Source: CAJQHK01 sp038142525
Lineage (GTDB): Bacteria > Pseudomonadota > Alphaproteobacteria > Rickettsiales > UBA1997
Length of the DNA stretch: 64,000 nucleotides
Assembly: GCA_038142525.1 (NCBI GenBank)
Contig: JAYQKE010000015.1
Coordinates: forward strand, 558,001 to 622,000
Direction of reading: 5' to 3'
Below the pieces are notes generated by a model. It saw only the letters and a list, made by a program, of their open reading frames with translations, made no database searches and was not told where the DNA came from. Every line of letters starts with the position of its first letter. The first letter of the stretch is position 1. Shown one piece after another: positions 1 to 9,340 of this stretch. The translations under genes and the position numbers were made by a program.

Positions 1-362
1 AAAATACTTTCATGATTTCAGAGGGCTGAACAGTTATAAAACCTAGCTTAAACCATCTGGTGGCACCCATAGCATAATGTCCTTTGAAATAGACAAATAA
101 TAGTAATAATATACCAAGAAGATAGAATTTATGAATATGTCGGAACCAAAATTTAATATCAATAATGGCAATTAAGATCATTACTGGAAAAAAAGAAAAA
201 TAGATAAATTGTCTCAACATCCATATTTTGTAATTTCCGCCAGTTTGCAGAATATAGCATTGTTAAGCCAATTGTCGATAAAATGGCAATTAAAGATATT
301 AATAGCCAATTTAATTTAGCAATTTTGCCTATAAAATTTTCTTTCTCTAATTGATGTTGCAT
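1..362 (-). CDS. rodA: RodA, SEDS peptidoglycan polymerase, 5' part, frameshifted
   Basis: Integral-membrane SEDS-family glycan polymerase of the elongation machinery; it extends peptidoglycan together with a class B PBP. The start is the minus-strand ATG at 360-362 and the gene runs off the left edge. The first ~35 residues give a membrane helix ending in TMLYSA. The frame then breaks. Reading on with one T removed from the run at 243-245 restores FWFRHIHKFYLLG, GHYAMGATRWFKLG and VQPSEIMK, the conserved RodA/FtsW loop. The extra base lies in a short homopolymer and both sides are conserved, so an indel error is likelier than gene death. It is divergent from gyrB with a ~125-bp spacer. FtsW is the alternative, but the ATRWFKLG loop and short N-terminus favour RodA. 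Confidence 0.85.
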
Positions 363-487
363 AATATATTGATTATTGCAAAATTGATTATTTAAAATCT
401 TTTAGTTGACCGATGGGTGATCGTAAGTTCATTTTTTAAAACAAGGTTAACCAAAATTATGTTACAGATAAATATTTAAAATCAAAT

Positions 488-2884
488 ATGTCAAATAATC
501 AAGAATATACCGCAAGTTCAATTAAGGTCTTAAAAGGCTTAGAAGCAGTTAGAAAAAGACCTGGGATGTATATTGGAGATACTGATGATGGTACAGGATT
601 ACATCATATGGTCTATGAAGTTTTAGATAACTCAATTGATGAATCATTAGCAGGACATTGTGATAATGTTGAGGTTATAATTAATGAAGATAATTCCGTT
701 ACTGTTTCTGATAATGGTCGTGGTATTCCAATAGATATCCATGAGGAAGAAGGTGTTTCAGCAAAGAGAAGTTATTATGACCAGACTTCATGCGGGTGGT
801 AAATTTGACCAAAATTCATATAAAATATCAGGTGGCTTACATGGTGTTGGTGTTTCAGTGGTTAATGCTCTTTCAGATTGGTTAAAACTTAGAATTTGGA
901 AAAATGGTAAAGAATATCTCATTGAGTTTGCTAATGGAGAGGCGGTAGCTCCATTGAAAGAAATTGGCGAAGCGAAAGGTAAAAAAGGTACGCAAGTTAC
1001 ATTCTTACCCTCCAACAATATTTTTGCTATAACAGAATTTAATTTTTCTACTTTAGAACATAGATTAAGAGAATTATCATTTCTTAATTCTGGTGTCAAA
1101 ATAAACTTAAAAGATATCAGAAGTGATGAACCAAAAGAAGTTGAGCTTTTTTATAAGGGAGGAGTTGAAGCCTATGTTAAATATCTAGATCGCAATAAAA
1201 ACCCAATTAATAAGCCAATAAATATTTTAGGATCTGATGATAGTGGAATAGGTGTGGAGGTTGCTATGGCTTGGAATGATAGCTATAGTGAAAATATTCT
1301 GTGTTTTACTAATAATATCAGACAAAGGGATGGTGGTACCCATCTTGCAGGTATGAAGGCCGCTTTAACAAGAGTTGTGAATAATTATATTTCAAATAAT
1401 AATCTTTTTAAAAAAAAAAAACTAACTCTTTCTGGCGAGGATATTAGAGAGGGTATGACTTGCGTTCTATCCGTTAAAGTTCCAGATCCAAAATTTTCTT
1501 CTCAAACAAAAGATAAATTGGTTTCGAGTGAGGTTAGAGGTTGTGTTGAAGCAATAGTTTCTGAAAAATTATCAGAATGGTTTGAAGAGCATCCAAATGA
1601 TGTAAAAAATATTATCAGTAAGAGTCTTGAAGTCGCAAAAGCCAGAGATCTTTTGCCAGAAAAGCTAGAGAATTAACCAGACGAAAATCTGCTTTAGAAG
1701 TTAGTAATCTTCCTGGAAAATTAGCAGATTGTCAGGAAAAAAATCCAGAATTAAGTGAGTTATTTATTGTTGAGGGTAATTCAGCTGGCGGTTCAGCGAA
1801 AGGTGGTAGAAATAGAGAGTTTCAAGCAATTTTACCAATCAGGGGTAAAATTTTAAATGTTGAAAGGTCTAGATTTGATAAGGTTTTATCTTCTCAAGAA
1901 GTTGGAACGATAATCACCGCTCTTGGCGCTGGTATTGGTAATGAATTTGATGAAGAAAAAATTAGATATCACAAGATTGTTATTATGGCCGATGCCGATG
2001 TTGATGGTTCTCATATTAGAACTCTTCTTCTGACTTTTTTCTTTCGTTATATGCCAAAATTGATTGAAAAAGGCTTTTTATATATAGCGCAACCTCCTTT
2101 ATATAAGGTTAAAAAAGGTAATAGCGAAGTTTATCTAAAAAATGAGGATTCTATGCAAGAATATCTTATTAATAATGCCATCTTAGATACTGTTCTTCAA
2201 ACAAAGGCTGGTGATATTGCAGGTTCGGATTTAAAAAACTTTATTAGTAAAATTAATCAATTTAATAATCTTTGTAATAGGGTTTCAAGAATTTTACCAG
2301 AAAATATCGTACAAATTGCGGCAATTAATGGCGCTTTTGACAAAGGATGGCTTGAAGATAATTCTTTAGCAGAAAAAATCTCACAGAAAATTGTCAAAAA
2401 ATTACAACATAATGATGAGGATGTTAAGTGGGATTATAAAATTGCTGAAAATATTACTTTAATTTCTGAAGTTAGAGGTATTAAAAATTCTGTCATTATT
2501 GATAAAAATATTTTGGATATGGCAGAGGCTATTGCTCTAAATAAAATTAAAGATGAAATTTTAGAAGAGTTTGAATCTTCGATTACTTTAATCAAAAAAG
2601 AAGATAAATTTACAGCTAATACTCCAGCTGAATTAATGACCTTTATTAATGAAATTGGTAAAAAAGGCCTATCAATTCAAAGATTCAAGGGTTTGGGTGA
2701 AATGAATGCCGAACAATTATGGGAAACAACCTTAGATCCAGAAAATAGAACATTATTACAAGTTAAAATTGATGAATTTGATGATGCTGATGAGATATTT
2801 TCTATGTTAATGGGTAATGTTGTTGAACCAAGAAAAGATTTTATCCAGCAAAATGCTTTAGATGTTGTTAATTTAGACGTTTAA
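488..2884 (+). CDS. gyrB: DNA gyrase subunit B, two frame breaks
   Basis: ATPase subunit of DNA gyrase, which introduces negative supercoils with GyrA. Visible are the GHKL ATPase motifs (EVLDNSIDE, SDNGRGIP, GGLHGVGVSVVNALS), the TOPRIM motif (EGNSAGGSAKGGRN and later MADADVDGSHIRTLLL) and the C-terminal QRFKGLGEMNAEQLWETT, in normal order and about 800 residues long. Two breaks divide it. At 763-765 an AAA should be AA: removing one A restores EGVSAREVIMT. Near 1646-1656, just before the R-K-A-R-E-L-T-R-R-K segment, a second indel restores the first frame. Everything between and after is well conserved, so the product is probably intact in the organism. Start ATG 488 gives the usual short N-terminus. 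No strong ribosome binding site is visible. Confidence 0.93.
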
Positions 2885-2927
2885 TATTATTTCCATGAAT
2901 TAGTTGGCTATAAACAATCATTTTTTC

Positions 2928-2956
2928 TTGTGATTTGTTTAAAATTATGGTACAAT
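2928..2956 (+). promoter_or_regulatory. Sigma70-type promoter for the 2984 lipoprotein
   Basis: TTGTGA (2928-2933) and TACAAT (2951-2956) are separated by 17 bp, with TGG directly before the -10 box (extended -10). Transcription would begin near 2963, about 20 bp before the ATG at 2984. This rules out the upstream in-frame ATG at 2930, which overlaps the -35 box. Confidence 0.55.
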
Positions 2957-2983
2957 CACTTGCAATATATAATTTATATAGCA

Positions 2984-3340
2984 ATGACTCATATCATAAA
3001 AATATCATTATTACTATTTATAATATCATCTTGTAAACATAAGCATAGTGCTGATTATTTTAGATATGCTAGAACAACAAAACATTTTTCAAGTGATTTA
3101 AAAGATGCTGATCCAGATTTTAAGCTTGGGTGGGAGCATGGTTGTGAAACTGGCGCATCTTCTGGATCAAATACTTTTTATAAAATGTTTTATGAAGCAA
3201 ATAAGCAGGATGGTTGGAAATTGGCCAATTCTCCTATTTATAAGAAAGCTTGGAATTATGGTTATTGGTATTGCATGAGGGAAGAATATGTTGATCAAAT
3301 TTCTGCACCTTGGGGCTCAATATTTGGGGGCCTTAAATAG
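2984..3340 (+). CDS. Small lipoprotein of unknown function
   Basis: 118 residues from ATG 2984. The N-terminus is a short lipoprotein signal: a hydrophobic stretch ending in FIISSC with Cys at position ~17, so lipidation and membrane anchoring are expected. The mature part is rich in aromatic residues and Gly (KLGWEHGCETGASSG, KKAWNYGYWYCMREEY) and keeps two further cysteines that could pair. I do not recognise the family with certainty. It resembles small conserved lipoproteins seen in intracellular alphaproteobacteria. It stands alone behind its own promoter, between gyrB and gatC. A start at 2930 is possible but would place the -35 box inside the gene and bury the signal peptide. Confidence 0.7.
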   Translation: MTHIIKISLLLFIISSCKHKHSADYFRYARTTKHFSSDLKDADPDFKLGWEHGCETGASSGSNTFYKMFYEANKQDGWKLANSPIYKKAWNYGYWYCMREEYVDQISAPWGSIFGGLK

Positions 3341-3397
3341 TAACTATTTTAACTTGAAAATAAATATTCTTTTAATGAATAATATTATTTATCTTTA

Positions 3398-3430
3398 AGG
3401 AAAAAGATTTTGGACAACCCCATAATAAAT
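3398..3430. repeat. Half copy of palindromic repeat family C
   Basis: The stretch matches the right arm of the long palindrome at 53139-53315 (GGAAAAAGA... then TTGGACAACCCCATAATAAA against GGACAGTCCCATAATAAAA). It lies directly upstream of gatC. A matching outer end, GGGACTGTCC, abuts the gatC stop codon at 3720-3729, so gatC is bracketed by two ends of the family in inverted orientation. Confidence 0.5.
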
Positions 3431-3440
3431 GAAATAATAA

Positions 3441-3719
3441 ATGCCAGATATAAATATTAAAAAAATTGCTAAATTAGCAAAGATAAAAATCTCAGATGAA
3501 GAGAAGAATAATATGGAAAATCAATTGGGGAAGATAATTGATTGGATTGATATATTATCAGAAGCAGATACTGATGATGTAGAGATTTTAAATAATATTC
3601 ATTCTCAAACCTTAAAATTATTTGATGATGAGGTAGAATCTAAAGAAAATTTAGAACAGGTGATGAAGAATTCTACTAATAGTAAATATAATTATTATAC
3701 AGTACCGAAAATGCTTTAA
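3441..3719 (+). CDS. gatC: Asp/Glu-tRNA amidotransferase subunit C
   Basis: Small subunit of the GatCAB amidotransferase, which converts Glu-tRNA(Gln), and often Asp-tRNA(Asn), to the amidated form. It stabilises GatA and wraps around the GatA-GatB complex. At 92 residues it matches the family length. It has the typical N-terminal IKKIAKLAKIKISDEE helix and ends in YTVPKML, the counterpart of the conserved FxxPxVL tail. gatA and gatB are not in the window, so the operon is split here. The stop codon is followed immediately by the end of a dispersed repeat. Confidence 0.92.
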   Translation: MPDINIKKIAKLAKIKISDEEKNNMENQLGKIIDWIDILSEADTDDVEILNNIHSQTLKLFDDEVESKENLEQVMKNSTNSKYNYYTVPKML

Positions 3720-3760
3720 GGGACTGTCCTTTTAAGCTGTGGCTTTAATTATTTAACTCA

Positions 3761-4941
3761 ATGAGAAAAAAAATTCTTCTAATAATTACAGCTTCAATAG
3801 CTTGTTATAAATCTTTAGAATTAATTAGATTATTAAGGAAAGATGATTATGAAGTTGAAGTTGTTTTAACAAAAGAAACGGAAAAATTTATTACACCTCT
3901 TTTAGTATCATCAATATTAGGAAAAGAAGTAAGGCAGGATCTTTTTAAACCAGATGATAAGGATTCTATGGATCATATCAATCTTTCACGCGATAATGAT
4001 CTAATAGTTGTTGCACCGGCATCAGCAAATTTTATTGCAAAAATATCTAATGGTATTGCTGATGATTTAGCTTCGGCAATAATTTTAGTCGCTGATAAAA
4101 AAATATTTTTAGCTCCAGCTATGAATGTTAAAATGTGGCAAAATCAAATTACTCAAAATAATCTTAGTAAATTGATTAATAGTGATATGCAAATTATTGG
4201 TCCTGATAAAGATATTCTGGCCTGCGGTGAGTTTGGTTTTGGCAAAATGACTGATATTAATAATATTTTTCAGGGAATTGAGGATTTCTTCATTAATTCT
4301 CAAAAATTTACTGGTAAAAAAATCATTGTTACTGCTGGCGCAACTTTTGAACCAATAGATCCTGTTCGATTCATTGGAAATTATTCATCTGGTAAGCAGG
4401 GAATTTTTATTGCAGAAATATTACATCAGATGGGTGGTGATGTAATATTGATTGCATCGAATATTAAGGAAGATATTAATTTGCCAGAGAAAAATATTAT
4501 TAGAGTTAGTTCGTCAAATCAGATTCTAGAAGCAATTGAAGAGAATATTGAAGATAGTGATATTTATATATCGGCGTGACAATTTCTGATTTTAAGCCAA
4601 AAAATTATTCTGATAAAAAAATTAAAAAAGGACAAAATGTTAAAAATATTGAGTTGGAGTTAAATATCGATATTTTAGAAATAATAGGTCATAGTAAAAA
4701 TAGGCCAAAAATTGTCATTGGTTTTGCGGCTGAAAGTAATGATCTTGTTGAAAATGCCATAGGTAAAGCAAATCGTAAAAATTGTGATTTAATAATTGCT
4801 AATGATGTCAAAAGTGGAAAGGTTTTTGGTGCTAATGACAATGAAATTACTATAGTTGATAAAAATAAAATTATTACTAAAATTGGTAAAAATTCTAAAA
4901 AAGATATAGCTAAAGAAATTGTAAAATGGATCAAAATATAG
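3761..4941 (+). CDS. coaBC: Bifunctional CoaBC (PPC synthetase/decarboxylase), frameshifted
   Basis: Flavoprotein for two steps of coenzyme A synthesis: ligation of 4'-phosphopantothenate with cysteine (CoaB) and decarboxylation to phosphopantetheine (CoaC). The N-terminal CoaC part shows the flavin-binding start LLIITASIACYKSLELIR, the ASANFIAKISNGIADDLAS helix and the PAMNVKMW catalytic motif. CoaB begins at VTAGATFEPIDPVRFIGNYSSG. The frame breaks at 4577-4579 in the middle of the CoaB Rossmann fold (DIYISA, stop); the next frame continues with TISDFKPKNYSDKKIKK. One missing base explains it. A GTG at 4576 overlaps the stop, but a natural split here would cut through a domain, so two proteins are unlikely. 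It overlaps rppH by 16 bp. Confidence 0.9.
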
Positions 4942-5419
4942 ATCATCTTTATCGTCCATGTGTTGGGATTATGATGATCAATAAAAATAAAGAAATATTT
5001 ATTGCTAAGAGAATATCTAATATTGTTGATGAATATTGGCAGATGCCTCAAGGTGGTATAGATTCAGGTGAGAATGAAGAAAATGCTATGTATAGAGAGC
5101 TTGAGGAAGAGACGGGAGTTACAAAAAATGAGGTAAAAATATTAAATATTTCAAAAGATTATTTCTATTATAATGTACCAATTGAGCTTATAGAGAATGT
5201 ATGGAAGGGTAGATATATTGGTCAAAAACAAAGATGGTTTTTAATTGAATTTACAGGAGATAATAATTCAATTGATTTAGAGTTAAGCATAAACCAGAAT
5301 TTTCGGAATGGAGGTGGCAACAAAATATAGAAGAAATACCAAATTTGGTAATTGATTTTAAACAAAACTTATATCAAAATTTAGTCAAAGAATTTTCTAA
5401 ATATTTAAGGAATTTCTGA
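4926..5419 (+). CDS. rppH: RNA pyrophosphohydrolase (Nudix), frameshifted near C-terminus
   Basis: Nudix hydrolase that removes pyrophosphate from triphosphorylated 5' ends of mRNA and so starts RNase E decay. The Nudix box GGIDSGENEENAMYRELEEE is complete, preceded by YRPCVGIMM and WQMPQGG and followed by KQRWFLIEF, all typical of RppH. The frame breaks near 5284. With one base restored the protein continues HKPEFSEWRWQQ and ends LRNF, ~164 residues, the family's usual size. The last codons and the stop (5417-5419) lie inside the left end of a palindromic repeat, so the repeat supplies the stop codon. It overlaps coaBC, suggesting co-transcription. Confidence 0.9.
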
Positions 5420-5464
5420 AAAAATAAAAATTGGAATTTTGAGTTTTTCAGAGATTCCTTAACA
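5407..5464. repeat. Short IS5-type palindrome at the rppH 3' end, possible terminator
   Basis: The left arm AAGGAATTTCTGAAAAA and right arm TTTTTCAGAGATTCCTT are near-perfect inverted repeats with a ~25-bp loop. The arms match the terminal repeat of the resident IS5 element (AGGAACCTCTGA...). As RNA this forms a strong hairpin at the end of rppH and just upstream of leuB, so it may also stop transcription. Confidence 0.65.
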
Positions 5465-5472
5465 ATTAAAAC

Positions 5473-6575
5473 ATGATGAATATAAAAAATATATTACTTA
5501 TAGAGGGTGATGGTATTGGACCGGAAGTTGTAATGGAGGCCAAAAAGATTTTGGATTTTTTTTCAGCAAATACTGATAAAAAATTTCAAGTGGATTATGC
5601 TATGCTTGGTGGTATTGCTTATGATAAGATCGGAACCCCATTTCCAGCAGAAACCTTAGAAAAGGCCAAAAAAAATGATGCTATTTTACTTGGAGCAGTT
5701 GGTGGCCCAAAATGGGAAGAACTACCCTATGAAGTTAGGCCAGAAAGGGGTTTACTTGGAATTAGAAAAGAATTAGAATTATTTGCCAATTTACGTCCAG
5801 CAATTGTTTTTGATGCTTTAATCGATAGCTCATCTTTAAAGCCAGATCTAGTTTCTGGTTTAGATATTATGATTGTTAGAGAATTAACAGGTGGAATATA
5901 TTTCGGTCAGCCAAGAGGTGTTATTACAGAAGAGGATGGAACAAAAACAGGTTTTAATACTCTGAAATATAACTCTAAAGAGGTTGATAGAATTACTAAA
6001 GTAGCTTTAGATTTAGCTCAAAAAAGAAGTAAAAAACTCTGTTCAATAGATAAGGCTAATGTTTTAGAATCAACTGAAATGTGGAGAGAGCAGGTGATAG
6101 AAACTGCAAAAAATTATTCTGATGTTGAATTGTCTCATATGTATGTTGATAATGCTTCAATGCAGTTAGTTCGTTATCCAAAGCAATTTGATGTAATGGT
6201 TACAACCAATATGTTTGGTGATATTATTTCTGATACTGCTTCTATGTTAACAGGGTCACTAGGAATGCTACCTTCAGCATCTCTTGGGGAAAAAAAGGCA
6301 ATAAACAATATGCTCTTTATGAACCAGTTCATGGTTCAGCACCTGATATAGCAGGACAAAATATTGCCAATCCAATTGCAACTATTTCTAGCCTTTCAAT
6401 GATGCTACGCTACTCTTTTGATTATCAAAAAGAGGCAGATTTAATTGATAATGCTATCAAGGATACTTTAAATAAGCGATATAGAACGAAAGATATAGCA
6501 AAGGAGGGTGAAAAAACAATATCAACTATCCAAATGGGAGATGAAATTGTTAAATCTATAAAAGATAATATCTAA
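5473..6575 (+). CDS. leuB: 3-isopropylmalate dehydrogenase, frameshifted
   Basis: NAD-dependent oxidative decarboxylase of leucine biosynthesis. Family marks include IEGDGIGPEVVMEAKKIL, GAVGGPKWE, the arginine-rich substrate loop RPERGLLGIRKEL with NLRPA, VRELTGGIYFGQPRG, and NMFGDIISDTASMLTGSLGMLPSASLG. The frame breaks at the A7 run 6290-6296. With eight A residues it continues GNKQYALYEPVHGSAPDIAGQNIANPIA to a stop at 6573-6575, giving ~367 residues. Two adjacent ATGs (5473, 5476) can start it. The stop overlaps the next ATG (TAATG), so it is translationally coupled to the Cys-rich gene. No leuA, leuC or leuD is nearby. Tartrate or isocitrate dehydrogenase relatives are less likely given the VRELTGGIYFG loop. 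Confidence 0.9.
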
Positions 6576-7147
6576 TGAGACTGAATATATATTTAGTTTT
6601 TTTTATATTTAGTTTTTTTTCTTTTAGTTCATTTTCTGCAATTGATAATAAAAATATATGTAGCAAATCAAATGGAACATGGAGGATTTTTAATCATACT
6701 TGTCATGATAAATGTGATAAAGAAATTGATAAAAATACCCCATGTTATAAGGTGTTAGAATATGGTTGCGACTGTGGTAAAGATAAATGTTGGCAAAATA
6801 ATAAATGTGTTGAGGTAAAAGATCTTACACAAAAAAAATATAAAATATATAGAGCAAAAAAGAAATCTAAAATAGAAGAAAATAAATCGATTATAAAAGA
6901 GGAAGTAAAGAATTTTAGTGATAGTAAAAAAAAGGGTTTATTAGGCTTTATTGATAATATTTCTGATGAGGTGTCAGGAAAATCAGATGCTTGTGAGGAA
7001 TCTGGTGGGAAAATGGCAGAATTTAGGAATAGTTGTGCCGATAATTGCAATATTGAGTCAAATTCTTTTTGAGCTCAAGTAATGACAAAATCCTGTGATT
7101 GTGGTCCAAGAAAATGTTGGAATAAAACAAAATGTGTAAATAAATGA
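6575..7147 (+). CDS. Secreted Cys-rich two-repeat protein with in-frame TGA
   Basis: Unrecognised. A 22-residue signal peptide (ending SFSSFSA) is followed by two related cysteine modules. The first has CDKEIDKNTPCYKVLEYGCD then CGKDKCWQNNKC. The second has CADNCNIESNSF, then CDCGPRKCWNKTKC. A charged linker (~80 residues, Lys/Glu/Ser) lies between. A TGA at 7070-7072 falls exactly where repeat 1 has the Cys of NTPC. Reading through it completes repeat 2 and ends at TGA 7145-7147, which overlaps the tolQ ATG in the common ATGA arrangement. That overlap suggests the long form is the real gene. A TGT/TGC-to-TGA base error or recent mutation is likeliest. It is coupled upstream to leuB and is probably periplasmic with disulfides. 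Confidence 0.7.
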
Positions 7148-7827
7148 TATTTGAAGGTAATAGTCAAATGATTGAGTTAATCATGAATGCCGATATAGTG
7201 GTAAAGTCAGTGATGGGTTTATTATTATTGATGTCATTAATGTCTTGGACTATAATATTTTTTAAATTGACAAAATTTTCTATTTTAAAAATATTAATGT
7301 GGAAATTTATTTTATTATTTGAATCAAAAAACTCGTTAAATGATATATTAAATTTAGCACAAGGAAATAATAGAAACCCATTATCGAGAATAATTATTGC
7401 CAGTATAAAAGAATGGCAATTAAGTAAAGAAAAGGATTCTGAACATATAATTGATAGAATTGATTCGATTAAGGGTCGTATTCAAGGAGCGATCGACATA
7501 GTTGAAAATAATATAATAGAAAAATTAGAATCTGGAACAAATACTCTGGCCATAATTGGTTCAAATGCTCCCTTTATTGGTCTATTTGGAACAGTTTGGG
7601 GTATTATGAATAGTTTTCAAAATATTGCTGATTCTGGTAATACTAGTCTGGCAATTGTTGCGCCTGGAATTGCAGAAGCTTTGTTTGCTACGGCGATGGG
7701 TCTATTCGTTGCCATTCCAGCTGTAATATTTTATAATATACTTAATAAGAAGATTGACCATTTTTCTATACAAATAGATAGTTTCTCTATTTCTATTCTT
7801 AACAAAATTATTCGTAAAATTGAATAA
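7144..7827 (+). CDS. tolQ: TolQ/ExbB-type proton channel subunit
   Basis: MotA/TolQ/ExbB-family inner-membrane protein that uses the proton gradient to power TolR/TolA or ExbD/TonB. At 227 residues it has one hydrophobic helix near residues 18-45, a cytoplasmic domain, and two C-terminal helices. The family core is clear: LAIIGSNAPFIGLFGTVWGI, then PGIAEALFATAMGLFVAIPA. The ATG at 7144 overlaps the upstream stop (ATGA); a second ATG at 7171 is possible. No tolR or exbD follows: the next gene is nrdB after a 92-bp gap. TolQ is preferred over ExbB because the organism carries an OmpA-type envelope and no TonB gene is visible here, but the assignment between the two is not certain. Confidence 0.85.
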   Translation: MIFEGNSQMIELIMNADIVVKSVMGLLLLMSLMSWTIIFFKLTKFSILKILMWKFILLFESKNSLNDILNLAQGNNRNPLSRIIIASIKEWQLSKEKDSEHIIDRIDSIKGRIQGAIDIVENNIIEKLESGTNTLAIIGSNAPFIGLFGTVWGIMNSFQNIADSGNTSLAIVAPGIAEALFATAMGLFVAIPAVIFYNILNKKIDHFSIQIDSFSISILNKIIRKIE

Positions 7828-7845
7828 TATCACCGGTGTAATATT
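7826..7845. terminator. Palindrome after tolQ, possible terminator
   Basis: A short inverted repeat centred on CACCGGTG and flanked by AATAT/ATATT starts at the tolQ stop codon. There is no clean U-tract, so termination is only suggested by its place between tolQ and the separate nrdB promoter. Confidence 0.3.
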
Positions 7846-7877
7846 ATATTAATTTAATTGAATATTATTTCCATAAT

Positions 7878-7905
7878 TTGTAAAATTATGTTCAATTATT
7901 ATAAT
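7878..7905 (+). promoter_or_regulatory. Candidate nrdB promoter
   Basis: TTGTAA (7878-7883) and a consensus TATAAT (7900-7905) lie 16 bp apart. The expected start of transcription is only ~8 bp before the nrdB ATG at 7920, implying a very short leader. In such AT-rich DNA a chance match is possible. Confidence 0.4.
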
Positions 7906-7919
7906 TAAATTTTGCAATT

Positions 7920-8921
7920 ATGTCATTATTAGATGCGCCCCATATTTATAAGCCTTTTAAATATCCTTGGGCTTACGATGCTTGGTTAAGGCAACAACAA
8001 ATTCACTGGCTTCCTGAGGAAGTTCCTTTAGCAGACGATGTTCGTGATTGGAAACATAATTTAACTGTTTCTGAAAAAAACATTCTTACTCAAATTTTTA
8101 GATTTCTTACTCAAGCTGATATTGAGGTTAATAATTGCTATATGAAGCATTATAGTCAGGTTTTTCAACCAACGGAAATTCAGATGATGCTTTCAGCTTT
8201 TTCTAATATGGAAACTATTCATATTGCAGCTTATTCTCATTTGCTTGATACAATCGGTATGCCAGAAATTGAATATTCGGCCTTTATGAAATATAAGGAA
8301 ATGAAGGATAAATATGATTATATGCAAAAATTTGGCGTTAGCACTAATCAAGATATTGCTACAACATTGGCAGTATTTGGTGGCTTTACTGAAGGATTGC
8401 AATTATTTGCTTCCTTTGCTATTTTACTTAGTTTTCAAAGATTTGGCAAAATGAAGGGGATGGGACAAATAGTTACTTGGTCAGTAAGAGATGAATCACT
8501 TCATACTGAATCTATCATTAGATTATTTCATACTTTTGTTAAAGAAAATCCAGAAGTTTGGAATGAGGAACTTCGAGGAAATCTTTATGAAGCTTGTGCT
8601 ACCATTGTGCATTTTGAAGATGCCTTTATTGATTTATGTTTTGAAATGGGTGCTATTGAGGGTCTTACGGCAAGAGAGGTTAAAAGATATATTAGATATA
8701 TTGCAGATAGAAGATTGTCACAGTTGGGTCTTAAAGATATTTATATGATTGATGATAATCCACTTCCTTGGCTTGATGAGATATTGAATGGTGTTGAACA
8801 TACTAATTTCTTTGAAAATAGGGTGACTGAATATTCAAAAGCTTCGACTACAGGAACTTGGGAAGATGTATTTACTGAAATAGATCAAAATAAAATAAAG
8901 AAATTGGATATAACTAATTAA
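7920..8921 (+). CDS. nrdB: Ribonucleotide reductase beta subunit
   Basis: Radical-generating small subunit of aerobic class I ribonucleotide reductase, which makes dNTPs with NrdA. At 333 residues it is complete. Metal ligands are visible in four helices: the acidic TQADIEVNN, METIHIAAY (Glu and His), GGFTEGLQLF (Glu) and RDESLHTESI (Glu, His). The residue seven after the Glu of METIH is Tyr, the radical-tyrosine position of class Ia enzymes, so this is not the Phe-type enzyme of Chlamydia. Start ATG 7920 gives the usual N-terminus LLDAPHIYKPFKYPWAYDAW. nrdA is not in the window. The frame is uninterrupted, unlike many neighbours. Confidence 0.95.
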   Translation: MSLLDAPHIYKPFKYPWAYDAWLRQQQIHWLPEEVPLADDVRDWKHNLTVSEKNILTQIFRFLTQADIEVNNCYMKHYSQVFQPTEIQMMLSAFSNMETIHIAAYSHLLDTIGMPEIEYSAFMKYKEMKDKYDYMQKFGVSTNQDIATTLAVFGGFTEGLQLFASFAILLSFQRFGKMKGMGQIVTWSVRDESLHTESIIRLFHTFVKENPEVWNEELRGNLYEACATIVHFEDAFIDLCFEMGAIEGLTAREVKRYIRYIADRRLSQLGLKDIYMIDDNPLPWLDEILNGVEHTNFFENRVTEYSKASTTGTWEDVFTEIDQNKIKKLDITN

Positions 8922-8930
8922 ATATTATAT

Positions 8931-9149
8931 ATGATTAATAATTTTTTAAAAATCACCTTTCAGTTAGTAATATTTTTGGTCGCTCTATTCTTTTTATCAT
9001 TATTAACAGGCTTTGTTTCAGTTGCAGATCTTATTGCTATTTTAAATATTGATCCAACATCCAATGCTGGTAAGGCTGTTAGTAATGTACTTTTAGAATT
9101 AAAATTAGTAACTAAAAATTTATTTGGATTGATATTTGAAATTGTATAG
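8931..9149 (+). CDS. Small membrane protein, unknown
   Basis: 72 residues starting 9 bp after nrdB. One strong hydrophobic segment (about residues 8-30, FQLVIFLVALFFLSLLTGF) is followed by an amphipathic tail rich in Ala, Leu and Asn. No family is recognised. It is probably co-transcribed with nrdB. The stop codon TAG is followed at once by a degraded IS5-type repeat end. It could be a chance ORF, but the length without stops and the clean transmembrane pattern favour a real gene. Confidence 0.5.
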   Translation: MINNFLKITFQLVIFLVALFFLSLLTGFVSVADLIAILNIDPTSNAGKAVSNVLLELKLVTKNLFGLIFEIV

Positions 9150-9272
9150 AAACCCCTAAAAAACTAAAAATTTCAAGCAATTTCCAATTAATTCAAATAA
9201 ATTAAATTAAATAAAAAGAGCTAAAAAAGTCAATTTTGCTAAGTAGAATTTTTTAGTTCTCAGAGATTTCTA
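9150..9272. repeat. Degenerate IS5-type palindromic element
   Basis: The left end AAACCCCTAAAAAACTAAAA and right end TTTTTTAGTTCTCAGAGATT are diverged inverted copies of the terminal repeat seen at 60930-61009. Both also carry the inner GTCAATTTTGCTAA block near the right end. It sits between the small membrane gene and the pseudogene zone. A GGACTGTCC end of repeat family C follows at 9317-9325. Confidence 0.5.
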
Positions 9273-9340
9273 TAAATTCTTGTAGAATGATATTTAATGC
9301 AATAATCTATTTATCGGACTGTCCATAACCTAAAATTTCA

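Noticed and set aside
2930..2983. Upstream in-frame start of the 2984 lipoprotein
   Set aside because: It overlaps a good -35 box and would put 18 residues before the lipoprotein signal.
4576..4941. Separate CoaB protein starting at GTG 4576
   Set aside because: The split falls inside the CoaB Rossmann fold and one missing base restores the normal fusion protein.
7070..7072. Selenocysteine codon
   Set aside because: No convincing SECIS hairpin follows, and a single base change from Cys explains the TGA; kept only as a check in the findings.
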